Assembly (NCBI GenBank): GCA_902168185.1
Contig: CABHOV010000041.1
Span: forward strand, 62,001 to 126,000
DNA: 64,000 bases
Direction of reading: 5' to 3'
Source of the DNA: an uncultured Bacteroides sp.
GTDB taxonomy: Bacteria; Bacteroidota; Bacteroidia; Cytophagales; Cyclobacteriaceae
Shown here piece by piece: positions 53,338 to 63,381 of this stretch. The notes under the pieces were generated by a model. The model saw only the letters and a list, made by a program, of their open reading frames with translations, made no database searches and was not told where the DNA came from. How positions within the stretch are numbered: the first letter of the stretch is position 1; every line of letters begins with the position of its first letter. The position numbers and the translations under genes were made by a program.

Positions 53338-56300
53338 ATGAATATATCTGAACTAAGCCTGAGGAGACCGGTAATGGCGTTTGTGATGAACATCATACTG
53401 GTGCTGTTCGGTATAATTGGCTTTAACTTTTTGGGTATACGCGATTACCCTGCTATTGATCCTCCGGTTGTAAATGTGCGCACTACATATTCGGGAGCGA
53501 ACGCGGATATTATTGAATCACAGATCACAGAGCCTCTTGAAAAATCAATCAATGGTATAGCGGGTATAAAAAATATTATATCCTCATCAAGTGTAGGAAA
53601 CAGTAATATAAATATTGAATTTGAATTAGGCGTTGATCTTGAAGCTGCCACGAATGACGTGCGAGATAAAGTATCTCAGGCAACACGATCATTGCCGCAA
53701 GACCTTACAAATCCACCGGTAGTAGCAAAGGCCGATGCAAATTCGGATGCTATCATTTCAATGACGGTGCAAAGCACTTCTAAGAACTCATTGCAGCTAA
53801 CCGAGTATTGTAACAATGTTTTGGTGGAGCGCCTGCAAACTATACCCGGTGTTAGTAGTATACAAATATGGGGAGAGAAACGCTATGCGATGCGCATCTG
53901 GCTTGATCCCGGAAAACTAAGTGCCTATAGTTTAACACCGCTTGATGTCCAAAATGCTCTGAACAAAGAAAATGTTGAATTACCCTCTGGTAAAATTGCC
54001 GGGGATGCAACGGAGCTAACCGTTAGAACTTTCGGTAAATTATATACTGAAGAAGACTTTGAAAATGTAATCGTCAAATCTGTTCCGCAGGGTGACATCC
54101 GGTTGAAAGATATAGGACAAGCATTGTTGGGTCCTGAGAACGAAGAGTCAGTATTACGGGAAAGTAATATACCAATGGTTGGTATGGCGATTGTCCCATT
54201 ACCCGGAGCGAACTATGTAGAGATTGCGGATGAGTTCTATAAGCGCCTTGAGCAAATAAAGAAGGAAGTTCCAGAGGATATCAAACTGGATATAGCAATG
54301 GATCAAACTATATTCATCAAACGATCTATATCCGAAGTAGAAGAAACACTGATCATTTCATTCTTGCTGGTGGTGTTGATCATCTATTTGTTCTTCCGCG
54401 ATTTCGTCATTGCCATTCGTCCATTGATAGATATACCGGTTTCTCTGATCGCGACGTTCTTCGTCATGTATCTCTGTGGATTCTCCATCAATGTACTCAC
54501 GATGCTAGGCATTGTACTCGCCACGGGCCTTGTTGTGGATGATGGTATAGTAGTAACGGAGAATATATATAAGAAGCTGGAGCAGGGTATGAATAAATAC
54601 CAGGCAGCCAGTGAAGGATCGAAGGAAATCTTCTTTGCCGTTATTTCGACTTCCATTACACTGGCAGTAGTATTTCTTCCTATATTATTTCTTCAGGGAT
54701 TTGTTGGTCGTCTATTCCGCGAGTTCGGTATAGTGGTAGCGAGTGCTGTACTTATTTCATGCTTCGTTTCTTTAACGCTAACACCAGTATTGAGTGTAAA
54801 ACTTACCCGCACTAAACATGAGCACTCATGGTTCTACCGCGTTACAGAACCTTTGTTCGCCAGTTTGGAGAATGGCTATAGACGTCTGCTCGAAGCCTTC
54901 ATGCGCGTCCGATGGGTATCGTTTATTATTATACTCTTGTGCTTTGGCTCGGCCTATTTCATTGGTACCAACATGCAATCAGAGCTTGCACCGATGGAAG
55001 ATCGTAATCAATTCCGTCTCCAGCTGTCAGCCGTGGAAGGAACATCATACGACTATATGGATCGATATGTACAAAACCTCGTGGGGTTTGTACAGGATTC
55101 TATACCGGAATATAAAACAGCACTTTCCGTAACGGCTCCAGGTTTTACAGGTGGTGGTGCTGTTAACACGGGTTTTGTTCGGGTGACATTATCGGATCCA
55201 CAAGACAGAGATCGCTCACAGCAAGAGATAGTGGATATGGTGAATCGTAACCTCTCAGGCTTCCCGCAAGGAAAAGCTTTCGCGATACAAGAGCAGACTA
55301 TATCTGTAAACCGGAGGGGTGGGTTACCTGTACAGTTTGTAATTCAGAATAACAACCTGGAAAAACTCAGAGAAGTAATTCCAACATTTTTGGAAGAAGC
55401 AAATAGCAGCCCTGTGCTGCAAGGTATAGATATAGACCTGAAATTTAACAAGCCTGAATTAAGAGTAGAGATCAACCGATTAAAAGCTGCACAATTGGGC
55501 ATTAGCGTACAAGATATAGCACAGACATTGCAGCTGGCGTATAGTAATCTTCGTTTCGGATATTTTACGAAAGAAGGTAAACAGTATCAGGTGATGGGGC
55601 AGGTTACACGCATCGATCGTGACGATCCGGATGATTTGAAAAATTTGTATGTCCGCACAGGTTCGGGTGAGCTAATTTCGTTGGATAACGTTGTCTCTGT
55701 ACAAGAGTCTACAACTCCTCCTTCGCTATATCACTTCAATAGGTATAAATCAGCCACTATATCTGCCGGTCTTGCTCCTGGCAAAACGGTAGGCGATGGT
55801 ATAAAGGTAATGGAAGAGATTTCTGCTAAGCTGCTCGACGAAAGTTTCACTACTTCGTTAACCGGCACCTCACGTGATTACGCGGAGAGCTCAAGTAATA
55901 CTTCTTTCGCATTCTTGTTAGCGCTGTTATTGATATACCTTATTCTCGCGGCCCAGTTTGAAAGCTTTGTGGATCCGCTTACTATTATGTTTACTGTGCC
56001 TTTGGCGATTAGTGGTGCATTTATATCACTCTATATATTTGATCAGACGGTAAATATATTTTCACAAATCGGTATGATTATGCTCATCGGTCTGGTTACG
56101 AAGAATGGTATACTTATCGTTGAATTTGCAAATCAGAAACGCGAAGAAGGACTGTCCAAAATAGAAGCAGTGCTCGAGGCATCGCGCCTTCGTCTTCGTC
56201 CAATCCTGATGACGAGTCTTGCTATGGCTTTAGGTTCTTTACCGTTGGCGCTTTCATTGGGAGCTGCTTCTACAAGCCGTAAACCATTGGGTATTGTAAT

Positions 56301-56451
56301 CGTAGGTGGAATTATGTTCTCGCTCATATTAACCCTATTCGTAATCCCGGCAATGTATTCATTTCTTTCCCTGAAGAGAAAACATATAGAATTTGGTAAT
56401 GAGGCTTCATCAGCTCCTCAGCCACAAAAAGAATTGGTATATGAAGATTAG
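53338..56451 (+). CDS. RND multidrug-efflux type permease (1037 aa)
   Basis: Twelve transmembrane helices and two large periplasmic loops, as in AcrB/MexB. GLVVDDGIVVTENI holds the proton-relay Asp pair of helix 4, and GLVTKNGILIVEFAN in helix 10 holds the relay Lys. The N-terminal SLRRPVMAFVMN and the porter repeats are intact. It is driven by the proton gradient. The substrate is unknown. The 3' end overlaps the tolC-like gene by 11 bp. Confidence 0.96.
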   Translation: MNISELSLRRPVMAFVMNIILVLFGIIGFNFLGIRDYPAIDPPVVNVRTTYSGANADIIESQITEPLEKSINGIAGIKNIISSSSVGNSNINIEFELGVDLEAATNDVRDKVSQATRSLPQDLTNPPVVAKADANSDAIISMTVQSTSKNSLQLTEYCNNVLVERLQTIPGVSSIQIWGEKRYAMRIWLDPGKLSAYSLTPLDVQNALNKENVELPSGKIAGDATELTVRTFGKLYTEEDFENVIVKSVPQGDIRLKDIGQALLGPENEESVLRESNIPMVGMAIVPLPGANYVEIADEFYKRLEQIKKEVPEDIKLDIAMDQTIFIKRSISEVEETLIISFLLVVLIIYLFFRDFVIAIRPLIDIPVSLIATFFVMYLCGFSINVLTMLGIVLATGLVVDDGIVVTENIYKKLEQGMNKYQAASEGSKEIFFAVISTSITLAVVFLPILFLQGFVGRLFREFGIVVASAVLISCFVSLTLTPVLSVKLTRTKHEHSWFYRVTEPLFASLENGYRRLLEAFMRVRWVSFIIILLCFGSAYFIGTNMQSELAPMEDRNQFRLQLSAVEGTSYDYMDRYVQNLVGFVQDSIPEYKTALSVTAPGFTGGGAVNTGFVRVTLSDPQDRDRSQQEIVDMVNRNLSGFPQGKAFAIQEQTISVNRRGGLPVQFVIQNNNLEKLREVIPTFLEEANSSPVLQGIDIDLKFNKPELRVEINRLKAAQLGISVQDIAQTLQLAYSNLRFGYFTKEGKQYQVMGQVTRIDRDDPDDLKNLYVRTGSGELISLDNVVSVQESTTPPSLYHFNRYKSATISAGLAPGKTVGDGIKVMEEISAKLLDESFTTSLTGTSRDYAESSSNTSFAFLLALLLIYLILAAQFESFVDPLTIMFTVPLAISGAFISLYIFDQTVNIFSQIGMIMLIGLVTKNGILIVEFANQKREEGLSKIEAVLEASRLRLRPILMTSLAMALGSLPLALSLGAASTSRKPLGIVIVGGIMFSLILTLFVIPAMYSFLSLKRKHIEFGNEASSAPQPQKELVYED

Positions 56452-57766
56452 ACTTTCCGTATTACGGGCGACCTTTTTTGTTTTTCTTTTTATCAAAACG
56501 GCAAGTGCACAGGAACAGGTTTCGCTCGAAAAGGTAATCGCATTAGCCCTTGAAAAGAATTACGATATACGTCTCGCCACCAATGCGTCTGAAGCTTATG
56601 CAACGGACAGAGGATATGCGTGGGCTGCCTTTGTACCACAAGTAAATGCAACGGGATCTATCACACGGAGTAACAACAATCAGGAACTACGCTTTCAGGA
56701 TGAATCCCGTAATAATAGTGGTAAGGCTGTTTCTAATATTACAAATGGATCGGTGCAGCTTAACTGGACGTTGTTTGATGGAACAAAGATGTTCGCGACA
56801 GCCGAACGACTCCGGTATATAGATGCACAAGGTGAATTGTTGGTGAAGGAGCAAATGGTAACAACCATCGCGTCAGTCATTACAAACTACTATGATATAG
56901 TGCGGCAAAAGCAGCAACTTAAAGCTACACAGGAGCAGATGGCTGTGAGTGAAGAACGTGTAAAGCTTGCTGAGCGTAAGCTTCAGGTTGGTACTGGTGG
57001 CAAACCTGAATTGCTTCAGGCTCGTGTTGATTTTAACGCACAGCGTACGCTTACAATTCAACAGGAAGCTTTGATTGTTCAATTAAAAGAACAACTGAAT
57101 GCGCTTGTAGATTCTCAATTGCCACCGGTATATGAAGTGGCAGATACGATTATTATTAACCTGGATTTAAAACAGGAGGACCTGGCTACTAATCTGGAGC
57201 GCAATAATTATAGTCTCCAGGCGTCATCTATGAATCGGGATATAGCAAAGTTGTCATTGCGCGAGAGACGGGCAGAACTATACCCGGTGTTAAGCTTTAA
57301 CGCAGCCTATAATTATTCAAAGACAGATAACATAAAACTCATTGACCCATTCTCAGCTTTATATCGTCAAACCGATGGCTATAATTACGGGCTCACGTTA
57401 GCGGTTCCTATCTTGAATGGATTTAATACCAAACGACTCATTACACAGGCAAGTATAAATTATAGCCGTCAGCAATTGTTTTATGATCAGCTTAAGATAA
57501 ATGTCAACGTTGAATTGAAGAATGCATATGTAGATTACGACAACGCAAAGAAAATACTTCTGATAGAAGAAGAAACAATTTTACTGGCGAAGGAAAATGT
57601 ATTTATAGCACTCGAAGGTTTCAAGCGTGGTATAACAACCTTCATTGAGTTGCGTACTGCACAGCAAAGTTTAGCAGATGCCTATAACCGATTGATCAAT
57701 GCGCGTTACCTCGCGAAGGTAGCAGAGACACAATTGCTTCGGTTAAATGGTGGTCTGTTGAAGTAG
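56441..57766 (+). CDS. TolC-family outer-membrane efflux protein (441 aa)
   Basis: The start is the ATG at 56441, which begins a signal peptide (MKIRLSVLRATFFVFLF to SASAQ-like). The longer frame adds 16 residues inside the pump gene. Two copies of the TolC outer-membrane-channel repeat follow, each with long helices and barrel strands (ITRSNNNQELRF and LSFNAAYNYSKTDNI). It completes the efflux trio. A terminator follows 25 bp after the stop. Confidence 0.93.
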   Translation: MKIRLSVLRATFFVFLFIKTASAQEQVSLEKVIALALEKNYDIRLATNASEAYATDRGYAWAAFVPQVNATGSITRSNNNQELRFQDESRNNSGKAVSNITNGSVQLNWTLFDGTKMFATAERLRYIDAQGELLVKEQMVTTIASVITNYYDIVRQKQQLKATQEQMAVSEERVKLAERKLQVGTGGKPELLQARVDFNAQRTLTIQQEALIVQLKEQLNALVDSQLPPVYEVADTIIINLDLKQEDLATNLERNNYSLQASSMNRDIAKLSLRERRAELYPVLSFNAAYNYSKTDNIKLIDPFSALYRQTDGYNYGLTLAVPILNGFNTKRLITQASINYSRQQLFYDQLKINVNVELKNAYVDYDNAKKILLIEEETILLAKENVFIALEGFKRGITTFIELRTAQQSLADAYNRLINARYLAKVAETQLLRLNGGLLK

Positions 57767-57790
57767 CAATCTCCGCATAAGTGTTTATAG

Positions 57791-57817
57791 AAAGCTCTGG
57801 ATTTATTCCGGAGCTTT
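57791..57817 (+). terminator. terminator of the RND efflux operon
   Basis: AAAGCTCTGGA pairs with TCCGGAGCTTT (one G-T wobble) around a TTTAT loop and is followed by TTC and T-rich sequence. It ends the efflux transcript before punA. Confidence 0.85.
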
Positions 57818-57879
57818 TTCATTTGCAGTGGGTGTAAATACGACTATATTTTATCAAATTGCTTTGAAGATATATACCC

Positions 57880-58695
57880 ATGATTGAACAGATTGATGAG
57901 GCTTCCGATTTTATCCGAAGCAAAGGAGTGACTCAGCCCGAAGTGGGTGTTGTGTTAGGCACCGGCTTGGGTAATCTTTTTGTCAGAGAGATCCAGAACC
58001 CTATTGTGATAGAGTACCACCACATTCCGCACTTTCCGGTTTCAACGGTGGAGTGGCATAAAGGAAAGCTTATCTATGGAACGATAGCCGGTAAATATAT
58101 ACTTGCCATGCAAGGCCGCTTTCATTATTATGAAGGGTATAGCATGCAGCAGATTACTTTCCCTATACGGGTAATGAAGAAGCTGGGTATAAAGAATCTC
58201 CTGCTGTCAAATGCTGCTGGTAATATGAACCTTGATTGGAAGAAAGGAGAATTGATGTTGCTGGATGATCATATCAATTTTCAACCCGATAATCCATTAC
58301 GAGGATTGAATGATAATACGTTGGGACCACGCTTTCCGGATATGAGCCAACCTTACTCAAAGCGATTGAATGATCTTCTGACAACCATTGCAAAAGAGAA
58401 AGGCATTACACTTCATACAGGAGTATATGTGAGTGTTACGGGACCGAACCTGGAGACGCGGGCAGAGTATAGATTTCTTCGAAATATAGGAGCTGATGCT
58501 GTAGGAATGAGCACGGTGCCGGAGGTTATTGTGGCCAACCATATGAGTATACCGTGCTGCGCAATTTCCGTTTTAACAGATGATTGTGACCCTGATAACC
58601 TGAAGCCGGTCAACATTAAGCAGATCATTTCTATTGCAGGCCAGGCGGAGCCAGCCCTCACAGAAGTATATAAAGAGTTGATCGCCAGGATGTAA
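57880..58695 (+). CDS. punA: purine nucleoside phosphorylase, trimeric type (271 aa)
   Basis: The enzyme splits purine nucleosides with phosphate into base and ribose 1-phosphate for salvage. GTGLGNL is the phosphate-binding loop, LLSNAAGNMN and ETRAEYRFL (Glu196) are base-site motifs, and GMSTVPEVIVANH is the family signature. At the position of human Asn243, which recognises 6-oxopurines, it has Asp234 (in VLTDDCD). That might widen specificity to adenosine. It stands between two terminators as a single-gene unit. Confidence 0.94.
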   Translation: MIEQIDEASDFIRSKGVTQPEVGVVLGTGLGNLFVREIQNPIVIEYHHIPHFPVSTVEWHKGKLIYGTIAGKYILAMQGRFHYYEGYSMQQITFPIRVMKKLGIKNLLLSNAAGNMNLDWKKGELMLLDDHINFQPDNPLRGLNDNTLGPRFPDMSQPYSKRLNDLLTTIAKEKGITLHTGVYVSVTGPNLETRAEYRFLRNIGADAVGMSTVPEVIVANHMSIPCCAISVLTDDCDPDNLKPVNIKQIISIAGQAEPALTEVYKELIARM

Positions 58696-58702
58696 TCAAA
58701 CA

Positions 58703-58733
58703 AAAAATCCCGAAGGGTCACTCCGGGATTTTT
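58703..58733. terminator. terminator between punA and the zinc-ribbon gene
   Basis: AAAAATCCCG (58703-58712) pairs with CGGGATTTTT (58724-58733) around an 11-nt loop. A- and T-runs on the two sides allow it to work for both convergent genes. Confidence 0.88.
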
Positions 58734-58755
58734 GTATTATATTTTTTGTAAAGTC

Positions 58756-59508
58756 TTATGCCGTTGCTGCAGATGATTCTTCAAATTTTTGAGACATTCT
58801 TAACGTAACAGTTTTCTTGGCTTTGTATCCACAATAGCCACACTGGAAGTGCTTCAACAGTTCACCTTCTTCAATAGTGGAAGGAGTTTTCAGAATTTCT
58901 TCACGAACTACTTTAAACGTCTGGTAGTTACATTCAGGGCATTGCAAAGCGTGCAAGTGACCAGAGTATCTTTCGATTTTAACGTAGCCGGTTTCTTCGT
59001 CTTTCCATACATCATAGTCAATGGAGAAAACATTCTCTTCAGCTTGCATACCTTCATCGAGGTAAGCATCTTCTTCATCTTCGCCCAACAGCTTCATAGC
59101 CTTGCCGGTTTTCGGAGAAACCCGCGGCTTGTAACGAAGTACTTTCAAGCGTTTTTCTATAAAGAAAGGATAATAGAATTTTAACAGGTTCTGAATGATC
59201 AGTGCTACGATCAATCCCATTGCAAACGTGGTGAACACACGCACGAAAATCCAGATTGGATTAAGTTCTACAATGTTGGCATTTGCGTAAAAGCAACAAC
59301 CGATTACCAAAATAACAGAAGCGATCCATAGGGTCTTGATCTCGCTGCGGTTAATGTAATCATATTTGGTTTTGGCATCGTTCATTGTTGCAAGTCGCAC
59401 AACATGATACAGAGCAATCAGAATGGCAATTGCCCAGGCAGCAAACGCTATGTTCTTTGCCATCGAATTCCAAGCGTCATACTGATGTGGATCTACTATC
59501 TCTTCCAT
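58756..59508 (-). CDS. membrane protein with C-terminal zinc ribbon (250 aa)
   Basis: Three hydrophobic segments lie in the N-terminal half (about 20-40, 60-76 and 85-105). An acidic loop follows (LGEDEEDAYLDEGMQAEE). The C-terminal part has CPECNYQTF and CGYCGYKAKK, two CxxC pairs that form a treble-clef or ribbon zinc site. I do not recognise a named family, though similar proteins occur in Bacteroidota. The zinc site faces the cytosol if the topology is N-out with three helices; this is inference. It is a lone minus-strand gene. Confidence 0.7.
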   Translation of the reverse strand: MEEIVDPHQYDAWNSMAKNIAFAAWAIAILIALYHVVRLATMNDAKTKYDYINRSEIKTLWIASVILVIGCCFYANANIVELNPIWIFVRVFTTFAMGLIVALIIQNLLKFYYPFFIEKRLKVLRYKPRVSPKTGKAMKLLGEDEEDAYLDEGMQAEENVFSIDYDVWKDEETGYVKIERYSGHLHALQCPECNYQTFKVVREEILKTPSTIEEGELLKHFQCGYCGYKAKKTVTLRMSQKFEESSAATA

Positions 59509-59662
59509 GGTTACAGGTTGGTTATTAATATTCCTATTAGCAAATATAGAGTCCTGATTTTATTAAACCTAACACGTGCGTGCAGTGCACTTGAAAACAT
59601 ATACAATTTAGTACTGTTTTAATCAAATTGTCAACGGTAATCTGCCAAAGTAAGAGGTTTAA

Positions 59663-60421
59663 TTACAGGTGATTCACAAAAACTTTAACGAGGTTAACCG
59701 TTTCAGTAAATTTTTCGAACATACCCATGTGAGCAACATCATTCAGCACGTGAAGTACTGGCTTCTTACAAAGTGTAGCTTGCTCTTCTACACTCGCTGC
59801 TGGTATGCTCTGATCTTTTTTGCCAGCAATTAATAAAACGGGTTTATCAAATTGTTGTAAAATTTCTACACGTGCAGGACGATCGCGCATAGCCTGTGTA
59901 TAGCCGGTTACAGTTTCCTCACTGGATTGAATAGCGATTTCTCGAATACGTGCAATGGCCGGATGCTCCGGATTAGCAAAAAGTTGTTGAATGAAGTTAG
60001 ATGTAAAAGCTAACGCTCCATTCTTTTTTACAAAGTCTATAGTTTTGGTACGTGACTCTTTTTTTTCTTCAGAATCACTGTATGCAGTCGAATGAAAAAG
60101 CCCTATACCTGCAAAGAGATTTAATTTTTTTGCGGCCATCGCGAGTGTCACATAACCCCCCAGTGAATGTCCGATAACAACAGGATTCTGAATTTTCTGT
60201 TCATCAATCCACAAAAGCAACTGAGTGGCTACATCGTCAATTGAAAATGGAGAACTTAACGATTCACTTTTACCAAAGCCGGGAAGGTCTGGTGTGTATA
60301 CTTTGAAATTTTCAGCGAGTGTGGCAGCGAAGTCATTCCACACAGCACTGTTCATGGGAAAACCATGGATCAGAATAACGGGTTGGCCTGTGCCTTGAAC
60401 ATTAAAAAATATCTTCGACAT
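59663..60421 (-). CDS. alpha/beta-fold hydrolase (252 aa)
   Basis: ILIHGFPMNSAVW gives the HG oxyanion motif, GHSLGGYV the nucleophile Ser, and the C-terminal LNDVAHMGMFE the catalytic His. KKDQSIPAASV holds a likely acid residue. No signal peptide, so it is cytosolic. The sequence is close to pimeloyl-ACP methyl-ester-esterase-like or haloperoxidase-like hydrolases, but the substrate cannot be named. It starts 2 bp after dxs, so the two are co-transcribed. Confidence 0.88.
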   Translation of the reverse strand: MSKIFFNVQGTGQPVILIHGFPMNSAVWNDFAATLAENFKVYTPDLPGFGKSESLSSPFSIDDVATQLLLWIDEQKIQNPVVIGHSLGGYVTLAMAAKKLNLFAGIGLFHSTAYSDSEEKKESRTKTIDFVKKNGALAFTSNFIQQLFANPEHPAIARIREIAIQSSEETVTGYTQAMRDRPARVEILQQFDKPVLLIAGKKDQSIPAASVEEQATLCKKPVLHVLNDVAHMGMFEKFTETVNLVKVFVNHL

Positions 60422-60423
60422 TA

Positions 60424-62358
60424 TTATCTCGGTACTAATTCCAACATCTCTACAACAGCTCGCTCGATTCCTTCTACATCAAAACCACATTCGTGGTGAA
60501 GTTCATGTTGCTCACCATGTTCTACAATTCTATCCGGAATCCCTAACCTTCTCACTTCTGCGCGAAGATTATTGTCGGCCATAAATTCAAGTATAGCACT
60601 GCCAAAACCTCCTTGCAGGCAACCATCTTCAACGGTTAATATTTTTTTGTATTGACCGAATATTTCAAGCAACATTTTTTCATCCAATGGTTTTGCAAAG
60701 CGCATATCATAATGCCCTATCAAAATGTCATGCCGGGCAAGGCGCTCGCAAACTTCTACTGCGTAATTACCAATGTGTCCGAGTGTTAAAATTGCTAACT
60801 CGTTTCCTGCTCTCAATTTTCGTCCGGTGCCAATCTTGATTTCCTCCATCAACGTTCTCCACTCAGGCATAACACCCTGGCCCCTTGGATAACGAATGGT
60901 AAAAGCCTGCTCGGCTCTTGGTAACTGAGCAGTATACATGAGGTTTCGTAGTTCTGCTTCATTCATAGGAGCAGCAATAATCATATTCGGAAGACAACGG
61001 AAGTAAGCAATGTCATACGCCCCATGGTGCGTAGGTCCGTCAGCGCCAGCAAAGCCAGCACGGTCAAGACAGAGGTTAACAGGCAAATTCTGTATACATA
61101 CATCATGTACAACCTGATCGTATGCACGTTGCATGAATGAACTATATATATTACAGAAAGGCACTAGCCCCTGCGTTGCAAGTCCTGCTGAAAAAGTAAC
61201 AGCATGCTGTTCGGCTATACCCACGTCAAACGCACGGTCAGGCATTTCCTTCATCATGATGTTCATTGATGAACCCGATGGCATTGCCGGAGTTATACCT
61301 ACAATTTTATCATTGGTTCTTGCAAGCTCTACCAAGGTATGGCCAAATACATCCTGATACTTTGGAGCTTGAGGCTTCTCATATATCTTTTTAAAGATCT
61401 CGCCTGTTATCTTGTCAAATGTTCCAGGCGCATGCCAGGTAGTAGCATTTCCTTTTTCTGCGGGGCCGTATCCTTTTCCTTTCACAGTTACGCAGTGAAG
61501 GATTTTAGGACCCTTTATATGTTTAAGATCGTTAAGAATTGTTACAAGATGATTTACATCGTGACCATCTACCGGACCAAAATAGCGAAGGTTGAGAGAC
61601 TCAAATAAATTACTCTGGCTTAGCAACGTTGACTTTATGCCGGTCTCAACTTTAGAAACAATTTCCTGCGCGCTCTTTCCGAAGTTCGACAGCTTGCCCA
61701 GTAAATTCCAGACTTCGTCTTTTAATTTATTATAGGTTTTGGATGTAGTGATATCCGTTAGATAATCTTTCAATGCACCAACATTCGGATCAATAGACAT
61801 ACAGTTGTCGTTCAGAATAATCAGAACATTAGAGTCAGAAACACCAGCGTGATTCAAACCTTCAAAAGCCATTCCTCCTGTTAATGCACCATCGCCAATT
61901 ACTGCGATGTGTTGCTTCTCATCTTCTTTTAAATATTTGGAAGCAACAGCCATTCCCAACGCAGCAGAAACAGAGGTCGAAGAATGTCCTACACCGAAAG
62001 CATCGTATTCACTTTCTTTTCTTTTCGGAAAACCGGAGAGGCCGTTGTAAACTCGGTTCGTATAAAAAGTATCTCTTCGTCCGGTAAGAATTTTATGGCC
62101 GTAAGCCTGGTGGCCTACATCCCATACAAGTTGGTCGTAGGGAGTTTTAAAAACATAATGCAATGCCACAGTAAGTTCCACCACACCGAGACTTGCTCCG
62201 AAATGTCCGCCATAAACGGAAACATTATCGATGATGAAATGGCGGAGCTCTTCACAAAGCTGAACTAATTGGGCCTGATCAAGCTTTTTGAGATCATCAG
62301 GTGAATTTATTTCTCCTAAAAGTTTTCCCGGGGTTATCAGCATGGGTTTTTTTTGCAT
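60424..62358 (-). CDS. dxs: 1-deoxy-D-xylulose-5-phosphate synthase (644 aa)
   Basis: A thiamine-diphosphate enzyme joining pyruvate and glyceraldehyde 3-phosphate as the first step of the MEP isoprenoid pathway. GHQAYGHKILTGRRD, the TPP-binding IGDGALTGGMAFEGLNHAG with LNDNCMSIDPNVG, and the transketolase-type VGIAEQHAV and AGFAGADGPTHHG are intact. I choose the ATG at 62356-62358, which has AGAGG a few bases upstream. The ATG at 62341-62343 (MLITPGKLL) is also possible. Its product feeds uppS (28.8 kb) through isoprenoid precursors. Confidence 0.95.
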   Translation of the reverse strand: MQKKPMLITPGKLLGEINSPDDLKKLDQAQLVQLCEELRHFIIDNVSVYGGHFGASLGVVELTVALHYVFKTPYDQLVWDVGHQAYGHKILTGRRDTFYTNRVYNGLSGFPKRKESEYDAFGVGHSSTSVSAALGMAVASKYLKEDEKQHIAVIGDGALTGGMAFEGLNHAGVSDSNVLIILNDNCMSIDPNVGALKDYLTDITTSKTYNKLKDEVWNLLGKLSNFGKSAQEIVSKVETGIKSTLLSQSNLFESLNLRYFGPVDGHDVNHLVTILNDLKHIKGPKILHCVTVKGKGYGPAEKGNATTWHAPGTFDKITGEIFKKIYEKPQAPKYQDVFGHTLVELARTNDKIVGITPAMPSGSSMNIMMKEMPDRAFDVGIAEQHAVTFSAGLATQGLVPFCNIYSSFMQRAYDQVVHDVCIQNLPVNLCLDRAGFAGADGPTHHGAYDIAYFRCLPNMIIAAPMNEAELRNLMYTAQLPRAEQAFTIRYPRGQGVMPEWRTLMEEIKIGTGRKLRAGNELAILTLGHIGNYAVEVCERLARHDILIGHYDMRFAKPLDEKMLLEIFGQYKKILTVEDGCLQGGFGSAILEFMADNNLRAEVRRLGIPDRIVEHGEQHELHHECGFDVEGIERAVVEMLELVPR

Positions 62359-62517
62359 TAATGCCTCTATAAACAATAATTGAAGGTAAGAGTTTTACAC
62401 TATCACTCCTAACTTGCGATTAAACGGACTAATTGGCCAGAAAAAGAAGTTTTAGCTAAAAAAATAAGCCACAAAATTAGTATTTCTTTTCAATCGGGCT
62501 TTTTGCCGGATTATAAA

Positions 62518-62525
62518 TAAATTTG
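62518..62525 (+). promoter_or_regulatory. candidate -7 element for scpA
   Basis: TAAATTTG fits TAnnTTTG and would give a leader of about 12 nt before scpA. No good TTG lies 17-23 bp upstream, so confidence is moderate. It lies in the 183-bp divergent gap with dxs. Confidence 0.45.
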
Positions 62526-62541
62526 TCCTCTCACTCGATTT

Positions 62542-63327
62542 ATGACACAGGAAAATTTTGAGGTAAAACTCCCGCTGTTTGAAGGTCCGTTCGATCTTCT
62601 GTTGTTCTTCATTGAACGCGATGAACTGGATATCTATGATATTCCGATCTCAAAAATCACGAACGACTTCCTGGAGTATATCCAGCAGATGGAGCAACTT
62701 AATATAGAGGTAGCGAGTGAATTTATACTGGTGGCGGCAACCCTCATGCGCATCAAATCAAAAATGTTGTTGCCACGTCCGCAGTTAGATGAGCAAGGAA
62801 ATGAAATAGACCCTCGCGAAGAACTTGTACGCCACTTGCTTGAATACAAGAAGTATAAATCTGTTGTTGATACCTTCCACAAAATGGAAGAGACCGAGCT
62901 TACCAAAGAGAAACGTGGTAACCTGATGAAGGAGCTGCGCACTCTTGCAGAAAGTACAAACGTAGAGGCTGAGCTTCAGGACATCACTATATTCAAACTC
63001 ATGCAGGTGTTTGATAAGGTTTTGAAACGTTATCAGGCGGATAAAAACAAACCGGTACACCAGGTAATTCAGTATCCCTATACGGTTGAAGGACAAAAAA
63101 AATATATAACGGATGCGCTGGAAAATAAAACCAAATTATCCTTTACGGAGATGTTGGAAACATTCCCAACACGCATCGGACTGATCTTTAACTTCCTTGC
63201 TATTCTTGAAATGCTGGCGCTGCAAATTCTTACAATCCAGGTAGGGGAAGGCTTTAATAATTTTTGGATCACGAAATACAACGCTACCGCAGAAGCAAAA
63301 GAAGTAAATACTACTTTAAGCGAGTAG
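62542..63327 (+). CDS. scpA: segregation and condensation protein A (261 aa)
   Basis: ScpA is the kleisin that links SMC heads in chromosome condensation. The N-terminal LPLFEGPFDLLLFFIERDELDIYDIPI and the following VASEFILVAATLMRIKSKMLLPRP are the family hallmarks. A helical centre and the C-terminal winged-helix part (TRIGLIFNFLAILEMLALQ) are complete. The gene is divergent from dxs. No scpB is in the window. Confidence 0.95.
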   Translation: MTQENFEVKLPLFEGPFDLLLFFIERDELDIYDIPISKITNDFLEYIQQMEQLNIEVASEFILVAATLMRIKSKMLLPRPQLDEQGNEIDPREELVRHLLEYKKYKSVVDTFHKMEETELTKEKRGNLMKELRTLAESTNVEAELQDITIFKLMQVFDKVLKRYQADKNKPVHQVIQYPYTVEGQKKYITDALENKTKLSFTEMLETFPTRIGLIFNFLAILEMLALQILTIQVGEGFNNFWITKYNATAEAKEVNTTLSE

Positions 63328-63381
63328 TATGTGATCTAAGAGTAGTGGTGTATTCTAGAATATAAAGAAGTATATATATAG

